A stretch of DNA of 64,000 nt, taken from Geomonas ferrireducens. GTDB lineage: Bacteria; Desulfobacterota; Desulfuromonadia; Geobacterales; Geobacteraceae. Shown one piece after another: positions 42,546 through 50,707 of the stretch. Location: positions 1,031,897-1,095,896 of the forward strand of contig NZ_SSYA01000002.1 of NCBI RefSeq assembly GCF_004917065.1. The letters run 5' to 3'. The notes beneath the pieces are model-generated. The model had not been told where the DNA came from. It searched no databases and saw only the letters and a program-made list of their open reading frames with translations. How positions within the stretch are numbered: the first letter of the stretch is position 1; the number at the start of each line of letters is the position of its first letter. The position numbers and the translations under genes were made by a program.

Positions 42546-45167
42546 TCAGGAGAGGAGTTTGCGGACCAATGCGGTTTCGTCTTCCTTACTGGAGACCTTT
42601 CCGTTGAGCCTCGCGCTCAACACGACGTCGAGCACCTCGCGGAAAAGCGGGCCGGGCTTCACGCCGAGTTGCTTCAGGTCCTCGCCCTTCAAAAGGGGAC
42701 GCGTGCCGTGCAGTTTGGTGAAGTAAAGAGAGATGCAGCGTTTTACCTCTGAGCTGCTGCTCTTCGCCATCTGGTACAGGAGGATCTCGACGGGGAGCCC
42801 GCGCAGGGTGAAGTAAATCTCACTGTTCTCCACCTGCTCCCCGCGCGCGAGCTTGCGCTCCATCGGCCCCACGAGCTCCTCGCCCTGGCGGCGCATCTCG
42901 GCGAGACGCTCCCTGTAGTGCTCACTTACCGCGAGCCTGGTGCAGGTATCGAGGAACTGCTCCTGGGCAAGCCGCTCGCAGAGGGCGAGGAAATAGACGG
43001 CCCAGCGCTCGTAGGGACGCTCCAGATAGAGGAGATCGAACCAGGAGACCACGTAGCGCACCTCTTCCAGCGCCCCCTGCAGTTCGGGGGTAAGTTCGAG
43101 GCCGGGATGGATGAAGCGCAAAAGCCCCAGCGACGCCATGCGGGCGACGCCGTTTATCGGCTCCTTTTCCTTCAGGATCTGAACCAGTTCCGAAAGGAGC
43201 CTTCGCCCCCCAAGCTTCACGAGGAAATCCATCTTCACCGCCGTCTTGATGAGATCCTCGGTGTGCTTCGCGATCTTGAAGCCGAGCCTCTGTTCGAAGC
43301 GGATGGCACGGAAGACGCGGGTCGGGTCCTCAACGAAGGAGAGGTTGTGCAGCACCCGGATCACCTTCGCCTGCAGGTCACGATAGGCACCGAAGTAGTC
43401 GATCAGCTTTCCGAAGGACGGGGCGTTCAGTGAAATGGCGAGGGTGTTCACGGTGAAGTCGCGCCGATAGAGGTCCATCTTGAGCGATGAGCGCTCCACG
43501 GTGGGGAGGGCGCCTGGGGAGACGTAATACTCTAGGCGTGTGCTGGCGACGTCGATCTTGAAGCCGTCGGGAAAGACGATGACGGCGGTACCGAACTTCT
43601 CGTGGCTTTTCACGCGGCAGCCGTGCGACGCGGCGAACGTCTCGGCAAAGAGGATGCCGTCGCCGTCGACGGTTACGTCGAGATCGGCGTTCTCCTGCCC
43701 GAGGAGGAGATCCCGGACGAAGCCCCCCACCGCGTACACCGCGAGGTCGAGCATGTCTCCGGTGTTCCCCAGGTCATGGAGGATCTGCACCGAGCGCTTG
43801 GGGAGGGCCTTCTTCATCAGCGCCTCCACCTCGCGGTTTTTCACCTGGATGGCGTCGCGCGACAGGTCGTAGATCGCCTCGCTGCCGAGGCTGTAGCGCA
43901 GGAGATCGGTACGCGTGATGACGCCGAGCAGTTTCTTGTCCGAAAGGACCGGCACGAGGCGGGAGTCGCCCCCCACCATGTAATTCTGTATCTCGCTGAT
44001 CGGAGTGTCCGGAGCGGCGACGTAGAACTCGGAATGCATGTAGTCCGAGATCGGGACGCCGTTCAGGTTGTGGTAGAGCGCCTTCTCCACTGTCTTTCTC
44101 GAAATGATCCCGACCACCTCGCCGCCTGAGACCACCGGCATGGCGCTCACGTTGTAGCGCACCAGGCGTTCGCGCGCCTGTTCTATGGTGCAGTCCGGCG
44201 GCAGGGTCTTCACTGGCGAGGACATGATGTTGCGCGCAACGCGGATCGGATCGACCCGTTTTCTTAGCACCGCCTCCAACTGCTCCAGCACCTGGATGAG
44301 GGTGAACCCTCGCACCGTGGCTGAGGCGGCCGTCGCGTGTCCCCCTCCACCCAACTCCTTCAGGATCTCCCCTACCCTCACCTCGGGGATGCGGCTTCTC
44401 GCGATGACGAAGACGCGGTCCTGCATCCCGACGACGAGGAAGAGTACCTGCAGGTTCTCCATGTCGCGGATCATGTGCGCGAGCTGCGCGATGTCCCCGA
44501 CGTAGCGGTCCACCGAGGCGTGCGCCACCGAGACGTCCACCCCCTTGAGCGAGCTGGTCTTCAAGGAGGTGAGCAGGGTGTTCAGAAGCGACACCTGCTC
44601 CGCGGTCAGCTCGCGCCCTATGGAGTCGGCGACCTCGTTTAGTTGCGCGCCGCGCTCGAGGAGCCAGGACGCAACGGCGTAGTCTTCGGCAGTGGTCGAT
44701 GGGAAGGTGAGGTTGCCGGTGTCCTCGTGGATGCCGAGCATCATCAGGGTCGCCTGGCTCGCCGTCACTTCGATCCCGCGCTCCATAAGTATGGTGCCCA
44801 GGATCGTGGTGGTCGAACCGCAAGGGCGGATCACGCCGCCGACGGCGTTCAGGTCGCCGGAACTCGTCGGATGGTGATCGTAGATGTGCAGTTCGACGCC
44901 CCCTGCCTTGGCGAGCTCGCCGAACTTCGCGAGACGTGAGGAATGCTGGCAGTCGACGACGATGAGGCGGGTGATTGCGGAGAGATCGATATCCTTGATG
45001 CGGGCGAAGGATATCTCCGGGTGGAGCCCCTTCTGGAAGAAGTCACGCACCCCTTTCTCCTGCGCGCCGGAGAAGACTAAGAGCGCGTCAGGGTAGAGCA
45101 TCTTCGCCGCGACCATGGAGCCGACGCAGTCGAAATCGGCGTTGACGTGGGTGGTGATGACCTCCAT
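42546..45167 (-). CDS. DHH phosphoesterase-CBS-tRNA nucleotidyltransferase fusion
   Basis: The 873-residue protein has three parts. Residues 1-310 are a DHH/DHHA1 phosphoesterase (NADFDCVGSMVAAK, DHHPTSSGD, GGGGHATAAS). Two CBS domains follow (about 315-440, RNIMSSPVKTLPP and MHSEFYVAAPD). From about 460 comes a class II nucleotidyltransferase of the CCA-adding/poly(A) type (GGFVRDLLLGQ, NADLDVTVDGDG, RRDFTVNTLA, RAIRFEQRLGFKI). Such fusions add A or CCA to tRNA ends. The start at 45167 shares a base with the preceding stop (TGATG). The CBS pair may bind an adenosine nucleotide. Confidence 0.9.
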   Translation of the reverse strand: MEVITTHVNADFDCVGSMVAAKMLYPDALLVFSGAQEKGVRDFFQKGLHPEISFARIKDIDLSAITRLIVVDCQHSSRLAKFGELAKAGGVELHIYDHHPTSSGDLNAVGGVIRPCGSTTTILGTILMERGIEVTASQATLMMLGIHEDTGNLTFPSTTAEDYAVASWLLERGAQLNEVADSIGRELTAEQVSLLNTLLTSLKTSSLKGVDVSVAHASVDRYVGDIAQLAHMIRDMENLQVLFLVVGMQDRVFVIARSRIPEVRVGEILKELGGGGHATAASATVRGFTLIQVLEQLEAVLRKRVDPIRVARNIMSSPVKTLPPDCTIEQARERLVRYNVSAMPVVSGGEVVGIISRKTVEKALYHNLNGVPISDYMHSEFYVAAPDTPISEIQNYMVGGDSRLVPVLSDKKLLGVITRTDLLRYSLGSEAIYDLSRDAIQVKNREVEALMKKALPKRSVQILHDLGNTGDMLDLAVYAVGGFVRDLLLGQENADLDVTVDGDGILFAETFAASHGCRVKSHEKFGTAVIVFPDGFKIDVASTRLEYYVSPGALPTVERSSLKMDLYRRDFTVNTLAISLNAPSFGKLIDYFGAYRDLQAKVIRVLHNLSFVEDPTRVFRAIRFEQRLGFKIAKHTEDLIKTAVKMDFLVKLGGRRLLSELVQILKEKEPINGVARMASLGLLRFIHPGLELTPELQGALEEVRYVVSWFDLLYLERPYERWAVYFLALCERLAQEQFLDTCTRLAVSEHYRERLAEMRRQGEELVGPMERKLARGEQVENSEIYFTLRGLPVEILLYQMAKSSSSEVKRCISLYFTKLHGTRPLLKGEDLKQLGVKPGPLFREVLDVVLSARLNGKVSSKEDETALVRKLLS

Positions 45168-45967
45168 CAGGAAACCAAGAGCGAGGCGTAGGCGACGACG
45201 TTGCGCAGGTCGCCGTTCACCTCTCCGCTGGTGGCGTAGTGCACCAGGCGGCAGGAGGTGGCCCCGAGGGCCTTCGCGGCGACCATCATGACCGCGGCGG
45301 GGATGACGCCGCACATGGTGATCCCCTTGTCGCGGCAGACGCGCAGGAGTCCTTCGGGGCTCATGTCGGCGAGCTGCGCGAGGGCCAGATCGTCCTTCGC
45401 CTTTGCCTGCACCGCCGATTCGAAGTGGGTCATGTCGGAGCTCGCCACGATGAGGACCTCTTCGCCGTAGGCCGCGATGGCCTTGGCGATTCCTTCGCCG
45501 ATCCTGGAAATCGACGGGAAATCCGGGATGGCGAGGCAGATGGCGGCGATGGATACGCCAGGGTTTCGGTACTGCAGGAAGGGAACCTGGACCTCGAGGG
45601 AGTGCTCGAAGCGATGCGCCAGGGCATCCTCGCGGACAAGCGGTGCGTGTTCGAGGATGAGCTGAGAGAGCCTGCGGTTAACGGGGACGGTACCAAGCGG
45701 CGTAAGCCACTCCGTGTCCGGGGAGAGTGCCGCGGCGCTCCCCGCGCCGGTGTGGTTGGGGCCCAGGACGAGGACGGTGTCGGGGATGCGAACGGCGGCA
45801 TACACCTTCCCGGCCACCTTGCCGGAATAGACGTATCCCGCGTGGGGAGCGATGATGCCGAGGGCGCTTTGCGCCTCCCACTGCGGCACCATGGCGGAGA
45901 GCTCCTCGCGGAGCCGGTCCGGATCGCCGGTGTAGAACTTCCCGGCCACAGCAGGTTGCCGTACCAT
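45167..45967 (-). CDS. Memo-family protein (AmmeMemoRadiSam system protein B)
   Basis: The 266-residue protein starts MVRQPAVAGKFYTGDPDRL after AAGGAGGCTGGT, and has IIAPHAGYVYSGKVAGKVY, VLGPNHTGAG and ASSDMTHFE, with the conserved His residues of the Memo fold. In bacteria this protein accompanies an AMMECR1 protein and a radical-SAM protein; neither is in the window. It is the gene before the DHH-CBS-nucleotidyltransferase fusion and likely co-translated with it. The function is not known. Confidence 0.88.
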   Translation of the reverse strand: MVRQPAVAGKFYTGDPDRLREELSAMVPQWEAQSALGIIAPHAGYVYSGKVAGKVYAAVRIPDTVLVLGPNHTGAGSAAALSPDTEWLTPLGTVPVNRRLSQLILEHAPLVREDALAHRFEHSLEVQVPFLQYRNPGVSIAAICLAIPDFPSISRIGEGIAKAIAAYGEEVLIVASSDMTHFESAVQAKAKDDLALAQLADMSPEGLLRVCRDKGITMCGVIPAAVMMVAAKALGATSCRLVHYATSGEVNGDLRNVVAYASLLVS

Positions 45968-46016
45968 ACCAGCCTCCTTGTTGGAAGTGCTCATGAACAG
46001 CGAGCCAGGGGATATT

Positions 46017-46610
46017 TTAACCCGGCAAGGGCTCCTCTTCAACGGACTCAAGCGGAAGCGCAGGCTGGTCCGCGAAAGGATCCGGCGGTACGAGCTCCTG
46101 GATCTCCTTGAGTGTCGGGAGCTGGTTCAGGTCCTTGAGTCCGAAGAGTTCGAGGAATTCGCGGCTCGTACCGTAGATGAGCGGCTTCCCCGGGACGTCC
46201 TTCTTCCCCATGATGCGCAATAGTTTTTTCTCCAGGAGGCTCTTCATCACCCCGCCCGAGTCGACGCCGCGCAGGTATTCCACCTCGGCGCGGGTGATCG
46301 GCTGACGGTAGGCAACTATGGCGAGCGTTTCCAGCGCGGACTGGCTGAACTTCACCCCTTTGGTCTTGTTGAGCCTGCGGACGTAATCGCCGTGCTCCGG
46401 GCGGCTTCTCAACTGGTAACCGCCTGCCACCTGGATAAGGACGATGCCGCGCTGCGCCTGTTCGTACTCCTCGATCAACTCGTCCAGCGCGGCGCGCAGG
46501 TCGGCCCGCTCGAATTCCTCAAGGATGGAGGCGAGCCGGTCCAGCGTGAGCGGCTGGTCGTGGATGAAAAGGATGCTTTCTACGATCGATTTGAGCGACT
46601 TAGCGGACAA
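46017..46610 (-). CDS. scpB: Segregation and condensation protein ScpB
   Basis: The 197-residue protein has the winged-helix pair of ScpB (SIVESILFIHDQPLTLDRLA, SALETLAIVAYRQPITRAEVE, YGTSREFLELFGLKDL). It works with ScpA and SMC to organise the chromosome. The start is a TTG at 46610 after GGAGGAACCTGG; no ATG fits. scpA is upstream on the same strand across a 232-base gap that holds a C/G-rich repeat. Confidence 0.92.
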   Translation of the reverse strand: MSAKSLKSIVESILFIHDQPLTLDRLASILEEFERADLRAALDELIEEYEQAQRGIVLIQVAGGYQLRSRPEHGDYVRRLNKTKGVKFSQSALETLAIVAYRQPITRAEVEYLRGVDSGGVMKSLLEKKLLRIMGKKDVPGKPLIYGTSREFLELFGLKDLNQLPTLKEIQELVPPDPFADQPALPLESVEEEPLPG

Positions 46611-46748
46611 CCAGGTTCCTCCGGTACGTTCAAGTTAAGACAAAAGCGGGCGAATCGTGGAACAATCCGCCCCAAAGTGTTGCTTATACCTCTTTAGCGA
46701 AAGCTCCGAGGAAATGACTGTTCCCTCGACGCAGTGAGCAGGCCCCAG

Positions 46749-46786
46749 CGTCCCCCCCCTTTGCGAAGGGGGGACAGGGGGGATTT
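46749..46786. repeat. C/G-rich hairpin repeat, copy 1
   Basis: TCCCCCCCCTTTGCGAAGGG followed by GGGACAGGGGGGATTT. Other copies are at 49744, 55107, 55261 and 60449. It lies between scpA and scpB. Confidence 0.85.
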
Positions 46787-46842
46787 AGCCTAGGTAGCCG
46801 TAGCATCCAACTGCGCCACGAAGCCAAAAATCCCAAAAGCCA

Positions 46843-47673
46843 TCAGTCAGTAGGCAGACATTCCTCGGCCGCCACCTCACCCTCCGCTTCAGTCCCTTCC
46901 CCCTCTCCTTCCTCCTTGGCGGCCAGATGCAGCCAGATGGCGCCCCGGTTCTCCGTCTGCACCACCTTGATCAGCTTCAGCTTGCAGAGTTCGAGGATGG
47001 AGAGGAAGGTGACCACCAGGAGATCGCGGGTCATGCCGGTGGTGAAAAGCGCGTCGAAGGAGACCGTCTTTTCGACGTGGAGCACCGAGAGCACCTCGCC
47101 GATGCGGTCTGCGATTGAGATGCCGTCGGCGACGACGTCGTGGAAGGTATCAACCGAGACGCGTGCCAGCACCTTCTGAAATGCCTCGATCAGTTCGAAG
47201 AGTTCCACATCCGCCGGTTCTTCGACCGGCTCAAGTTCATCGAACTCCGGAGCGTCGAACTTGCGGGCAAAGACCTCGCGCCCGAGGAGGTTGCGGCAGT
47301 TGAGCAGTTGAGAAGCGTCGCGGTAGCGCTGGTATTCGAGGAGGCGGCGCACCAGTTCGGCGCGCGGGTCCTCGACCTCGGCCTCGCCGTCCTCCTCCGG
47401 GGTAGCCGGGAGGAGCATGCGAGACTTGATCTGCAGCAGGGTAGCCGCCATCACGAGGAACTCCCCGGCGATGTCGAGGTTGAGCTCCTTCATGATCTCC
47501 ATGTAGTCGAGGTACTGCCTGGTGATGGCAGCAATCGGGATGTTGTAGATGTCCACCTCGTTCTTCTTGATGAGGTGGAGCAGGAGGTCCAACGGTCCCT
47601 CAAACTCCTCGATACGCACCCGGTAAGCCTGGTCCAGTGCGTCGGAGAACAGGTTGCTTTGCATCTCTTCCAA
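46843..47673 (-). CDS. scpA: Segregation and condensation protein ScpA
   Basis: The 276-residue protein has the kleisin pattern VRIEEFEGPLDLLLHLIKKN, the MAATLLQIKSRMLLP motif and a C-terminal winged helix (FLSILELCKLKLIKVVQ). It bridges the SMC heads. A TTG at 47673 after AGGAGCCTTT is taken as start; an ATG three codons later is possible. The C-terminal 25 residues are acidic and low-complexity. Confidence 0.92.
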   Translation of the reverse strand: MEEMQSNLFSDALDQAYRVRIEEFEGPLDLLLHLIKKNEVDIYNIPIAAITRQYLDYMEIMKELNLDIAGEFLVMAATLLQIKSRMLLPATPEEDGEAEVEDPRAELVRRLLEYQRYRDASQLLNCRNLLGREVFARKFDAPEFDELEPVEEPADVELFELIEAFQKVLARVSVDTFHDVVADGISIADRIGEVLSVLHVEKTVSFDALFTTGMTRDLLVVTFLSILELCKLKLIKVVQTENRGAIWLHLAAKEEGEGEGTEAEGEVAAEECLPTD

Positions 47674-47689
47674 AAAGGCTCCTGAAACC

Positions 47690-47843
47690 CGTTCAACGTT
47701 CTACGTTCAACGTTCGCCGTGATTATCCTGCTAAGCAGCGCCACTCGTGGCTTGTCATTTCTTTAAAAAGAGCCTCGAAAGCCAAGGTACCCCAAGCCAT
47801 TTAGGACCGCCCAGCTCGAACGTTGAACGCTGAACGTTGAACG
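47690..47843. repeat. Paired inverted GTTCAACG arrays between trpS and scpA
   Basis: The 27-base arms at 47690-47716 and 47817-47843 are reverse complements with two mismatches, 100 bases apart. The arms match those at 34536-34685; the spacers do not. Confidence 0.85.
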
Positions 47844-47855
47844 TTTCCTTAGCCG

Positions 47856-48839
47856 TTAGACTTTCAGCGCCGCTCTCGCCTCGTCCATGGTCTGGCGAGC
47901 GACCACCTCGGCCTTGCGGCTACCCTCGGCGAGCACCTCGTCCACGAGACCCGGCTTAGCGGCAAGCTCCACGCGCTTCTCGCGGAACGGCGCCAGGGTG
48001 TCGACCATGGCCTGCGCAAGGATCTTCTTGCAGTCCACACAGCCCAGCTGGGCACCGCGGCAACCCTCAACGATCTCAGCGCGCTTGTCGGCATCGACGT
48101 AGAGGGAGTGCAGCGTGAAGGCGACGCAGCGGTCCGGCTCGCCGGGGTCGCGCTTGAAGGGACGCAGGGTGTCGGTCACCATGGACATGACCTTTTTCCT
48201 GGTCTCCTCGGCGTCGTCGGAGAGGAAGATCGCGTTGCCGTAGCTCTTGCTCATCTTGCGACCGTCGATCCCGAGCACCTTCGGGGTCTCGGTGAGCAGA
48301 GCCGCCGGCTCCGGGAAAACCTCGCCGTAGAGGTAGTTGAAGCGACGCGCGATCTCGCGGGTGATCTCGAGATGCGGGATCTGGTCCTGACCGACGGGAA
48401 CACGGGCGGCCTTGTACACGATGATGTCAGAGGCCATCAGTACCGGGTAGCCGAGGAAACCGAAGGTGGAAAGATCCTTCGTGGTCAGGTTTTCCTGCAT
48501 CTCCTTGTAAGTCGGGTTGCGCTCAAGCCAGGAGACCGGGGTGATCATGGAGAGGATCAGGTTCAGTTCCGCGTGCTGCGGCACCCTGCTCTGCTTGAAG
48601 ATCACGCTCTGCTCGGGATCGATCCCGAAAGCAAGCCAGTCGAGCACCATCTCGGTGATGCTGTCCTGGATACCGTCCGTGCTGGCGTACTCCGTGGTCA
48701 AGGAATGCCAGTCCGCGGCGAAGAAGAAGCACTCGAAGTTGCGCTGCAATTCCATCCAGTTGGACAGAACCCCGTGGTAGTGCCCGAGGTGCAGCTTTCC
48801 AGTCGGTCTCATGCCGCTCACGATACGGTTGTTGCTCAT
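47856..48839 (-). CDS. trpS: Tryptophanyl-tRNA synthetase
   Basis: The 327-residue class I synthetase has the HIGH-type motif GKLHLGHYHG, the GYPVLMASDIIVYKA region and a full KMSKS motif (GRKMSKSYGN). It charges tRNA-Trp. AAAGGAGTCCG precedes the ATG. The M50 protease gene is 34 bases upstream on the same strand. Confidence 0.95.
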   Translation of the reverse strand: MSNNRIVSGMRPTGKLHLGHYHGVLSNWMELQRNFECFFFAADWHSLTTEYASTDGIQDSITEMVLDWLAFGIDPEQSVIFKQSRVPQHAELNLILSMITPVSWLERNPTYKEMQENLTTKDLSTFGFLGYPVLMASDIIVYKAARVPVGQDQIPHLEITREIARRFNYLYGEVFPEPAALLTETPKVLGIDGRKMSKSYGNAIFLSDDAEETRKKVMSMVTDTLRPFKRDPGEPDRCVAFTLHSLYVDADKRAEIVEGCRGAQLGCVDCKKILAQAMVDTLAPFREKRVELAAKPGLVDEVLAEGSRKAEVVARQTMDEARAALKV

Positions 48840-48873
48840 AAAAACGGACTCCTTTTTGGTTTCTATATCCAGC

Positions 48874-49557
48874 CTACCCTCTCATCATGAGCCGGGTGAC
48901 GCCGAAGACGAGGTTCGAGTAAGGACCTGCCAGAAGGTGCACGCCGAAACTGAGGGCGGGAGATATGACGTAGCTGAAGGCATCGGTGAAGAACACCAGT
49001 GCGATGATGATGATCATGCCGAACGGCTCAACCCGGGCAAGCGCGTTGGAGGGACCATAAGGCAGCAGGCCGACCGCCACCCTCCCGCCGTCCAGCGGCG
49101 GCACCGGGATCAGGTTGAAAATGCCGAGCAGCAGGTTGATGTACACCGAGAAGGCGAGCATCAAGGTAACCGGATCCACGAAGGCAGCGATCATGCTCCC
49201 CGCGGGGACCTCCTGGGTAGCCGCGATCAGACCGCGCATCAGAAAGGCCGAGAGGGTCGCCAGGCAGAAGTTGGTAATCGGCCCCGCGGCGGCGACCCAG
49301 ATCATGTCGCGCTTGGGATGGCGCAGGTTGTTGAAGTTGACCGGCACCGGTTTGGCCCAGCCGATCCCGATGACGAAGATCATGATGGTGCCGAGGATAT
49401 CCAGGTGCTTGAGCGGGTTGAGCGTCAGGCGCCCCAGGGATCTCGCGGTGCTGTCGCCGAACTTGTCTGCGATGAAGCCGTGGGATACCTCGTGACAGGT
49501 GATTGCCATTAGACCCGGGACCAGCATGATGGACAACTTTATGAAGAACTGGTCCAT
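48874..49557 (-). CDS. Site-2 protease family membrane metallopeptidase (M50)
   Basis: The 227-residue protein has the zinc motif CHEVSHGFIAD (HExxH) near residue 22 and the second metal motif NLIPVPPLDGGRV near residue 145, in a bundle of about six membrane helices. Site-2 proteases cut substrates within the membrane. This short group has no PDZ domain. The substrate is unknown. It lies upstream of trpS, probably in the same transcript. Confidence 0.9.
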   Translation of the reverse strand: MDQFFIKLSIMLVPGLMAITCHEVSHGFIADKFGDSTARSLGRLTLNPLKHLDILGTIMIFVIGIGWAKPVPVNFNNLRHPKRDMIWVAAAGPITNFCLATLSAFLMRGLIAATQEVPAGSMIAAFVDPVTLMLAFSVYINLLLGIFNLIPVPPLDGGRVAVGLLPYGPSNALARVEPFGMIIIIALVFFTDAFSYVISPALSFGVHLLAGPYSNLVFGVTRLMMRG

Positions 49558-49743
49558 GACGTCCTTTAAACCGTGTTAGCTACAAGCCCTATGTCTCTAG
49601 CAGATCGGTATCGGAAAGTCAACGATAGCAGGCGATTGGAAGCGGCCCCGCCCACTCCTGCCTTTACTACGCTTTGCACAGTAATCAGGGAATCTCGTGG
49701 AACAAGGAGTGCATCTGCCAACGAAGCGCTGCAAGAGACGCAA

Positions 49744-49785
49744 CGTCCCCCCCTTTGCGAAGGGGGGACAGGGGGGATTTGCCTT
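49744..49785. repeat. C/G-rich hairpin repeat, copy 2
   Basis: CGTCCCCCCCTTTGCGAAGG is followed by GGGGACAGGGGGGATTTGCC. It is nearly the same as copy 1 and lies between the EamA gene and the M50 gene. Confidence 0.85.
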
Positions 49786-49793
49786 GTCTGTCC

Positions 49794-50690
49794 CTAAACC
49801 TCCGTCACCGTCTCGTGCCGCGCCTCGTGCCCCCACAATTGTAGGATGAGTCCGCCGAAGAGGAGCACGGCCCCACCGAACCCCTGCAGCGCGGTCACCC
49901 GTTCCCCGAGCAAAACCGCGGATAGTAGCACGGTGATGAGCGGCTCGAGCATACTGATGATGGAGGCATTGGTCGCGCCGACCAGGCGCAGCCCCGCGAA
50001 GAATCCCATGACACCCAAAAGGGTCGGGAAGATAGCGATGCCGAGGATGGAAAGCCATCCCTGCGAGGTGAGTTCCAGGATGATTTCGCCTTTGGCGGCG
50101 CCGTAGCACAAAAAGGCGAGCCCGGCGGCGGTGCAGACCCAGAGCGAAGTGACCATGGGGTCAATGTTCTTGAGTATCCGGTTACCGATGATGATGTAGC
50201 AGCTGTAGATCACCGCCGCCCCCAACACCGAAAGCACACCGGCAAGTTGCGCACCGTCGAACGACGCACCCAGCAACAGCACGAGACCTACCGAGCAGAC
50301 TACGAGCGCGACCCCCTTGGTGCCGTTGAAGCGTTCCTCGCCAACGACAAGCGCGAGCACGGTGACGAGCGCAGGATAGGTGTAAAGGAGCATCCCCGTG
50401 AGCGAAGCGGGAAGGTAGTGAATCGCGTTCGCGTAAAGCCCGGACATGCCGCCGTAGCCGACGGCTCCCATCAGGATGAGCTGGAAGGCAACTTTTTTGT
50501 CCAGGCGGCAGTCGATGCCGCGGGCGCGGAGGATGCCGAAAAGAAAGAGCCCCGCGATCAGGAACCTTCCTGCCAGAACGGTGCTGATGTTGGCGCCGCC
50601 GGTGAAGGCGCTTTTTATGAGGATGCCGAGCGTGGCAAAACCCGCAGCCGAAACCGCGATGAACCATGCCCCCTTGTGCCTGTCGGTCAT
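49794..50690 (-). CDS. EamA/DMT-family transporter
   Basis: The 298-residue protein has ten membrane helices formed by two EamA repeats (FIAVSAAGFATLGILIKSAF at the start of the first, GVLSVLGAAVIYSCYIIIG at the start of the second, ending PLITVLLSAVLLGE). The family exports small metabolites such as amino acids and sugars. It follows sbcC on the same strand by 17 bases. The substrate is unknown. Confidence 0.88.
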   Translation of the reverse strand: MTDRHKGAWFIAVSAAGFATLGILIKSAFTGGANISTVLAGRFLIAGLFLFGILRARGIDCRLDKKVAFQLILMGAVGYGGMSGLYANAIHYLPASLTGMLLYTYPALVTVLALVVGEERFNGTKGVALVVCSVGLVLLLGASFDGAQLAGVLSVLGAAVIYSCYIIIGNRILKNIDPMVTSLWVCTAAGLAFLCYGAAKGEIILELTSQGWLSILGIAIFPTLLGVMGFFAGLRLVGATNASIISMLEPLITVLLSAVLLGERVTALQGFGGAVLLFGGLILQLWGHEARHETVTEV

Positions 50691-50707
50691 TGAATAAGAT
50701 CCTTGTC

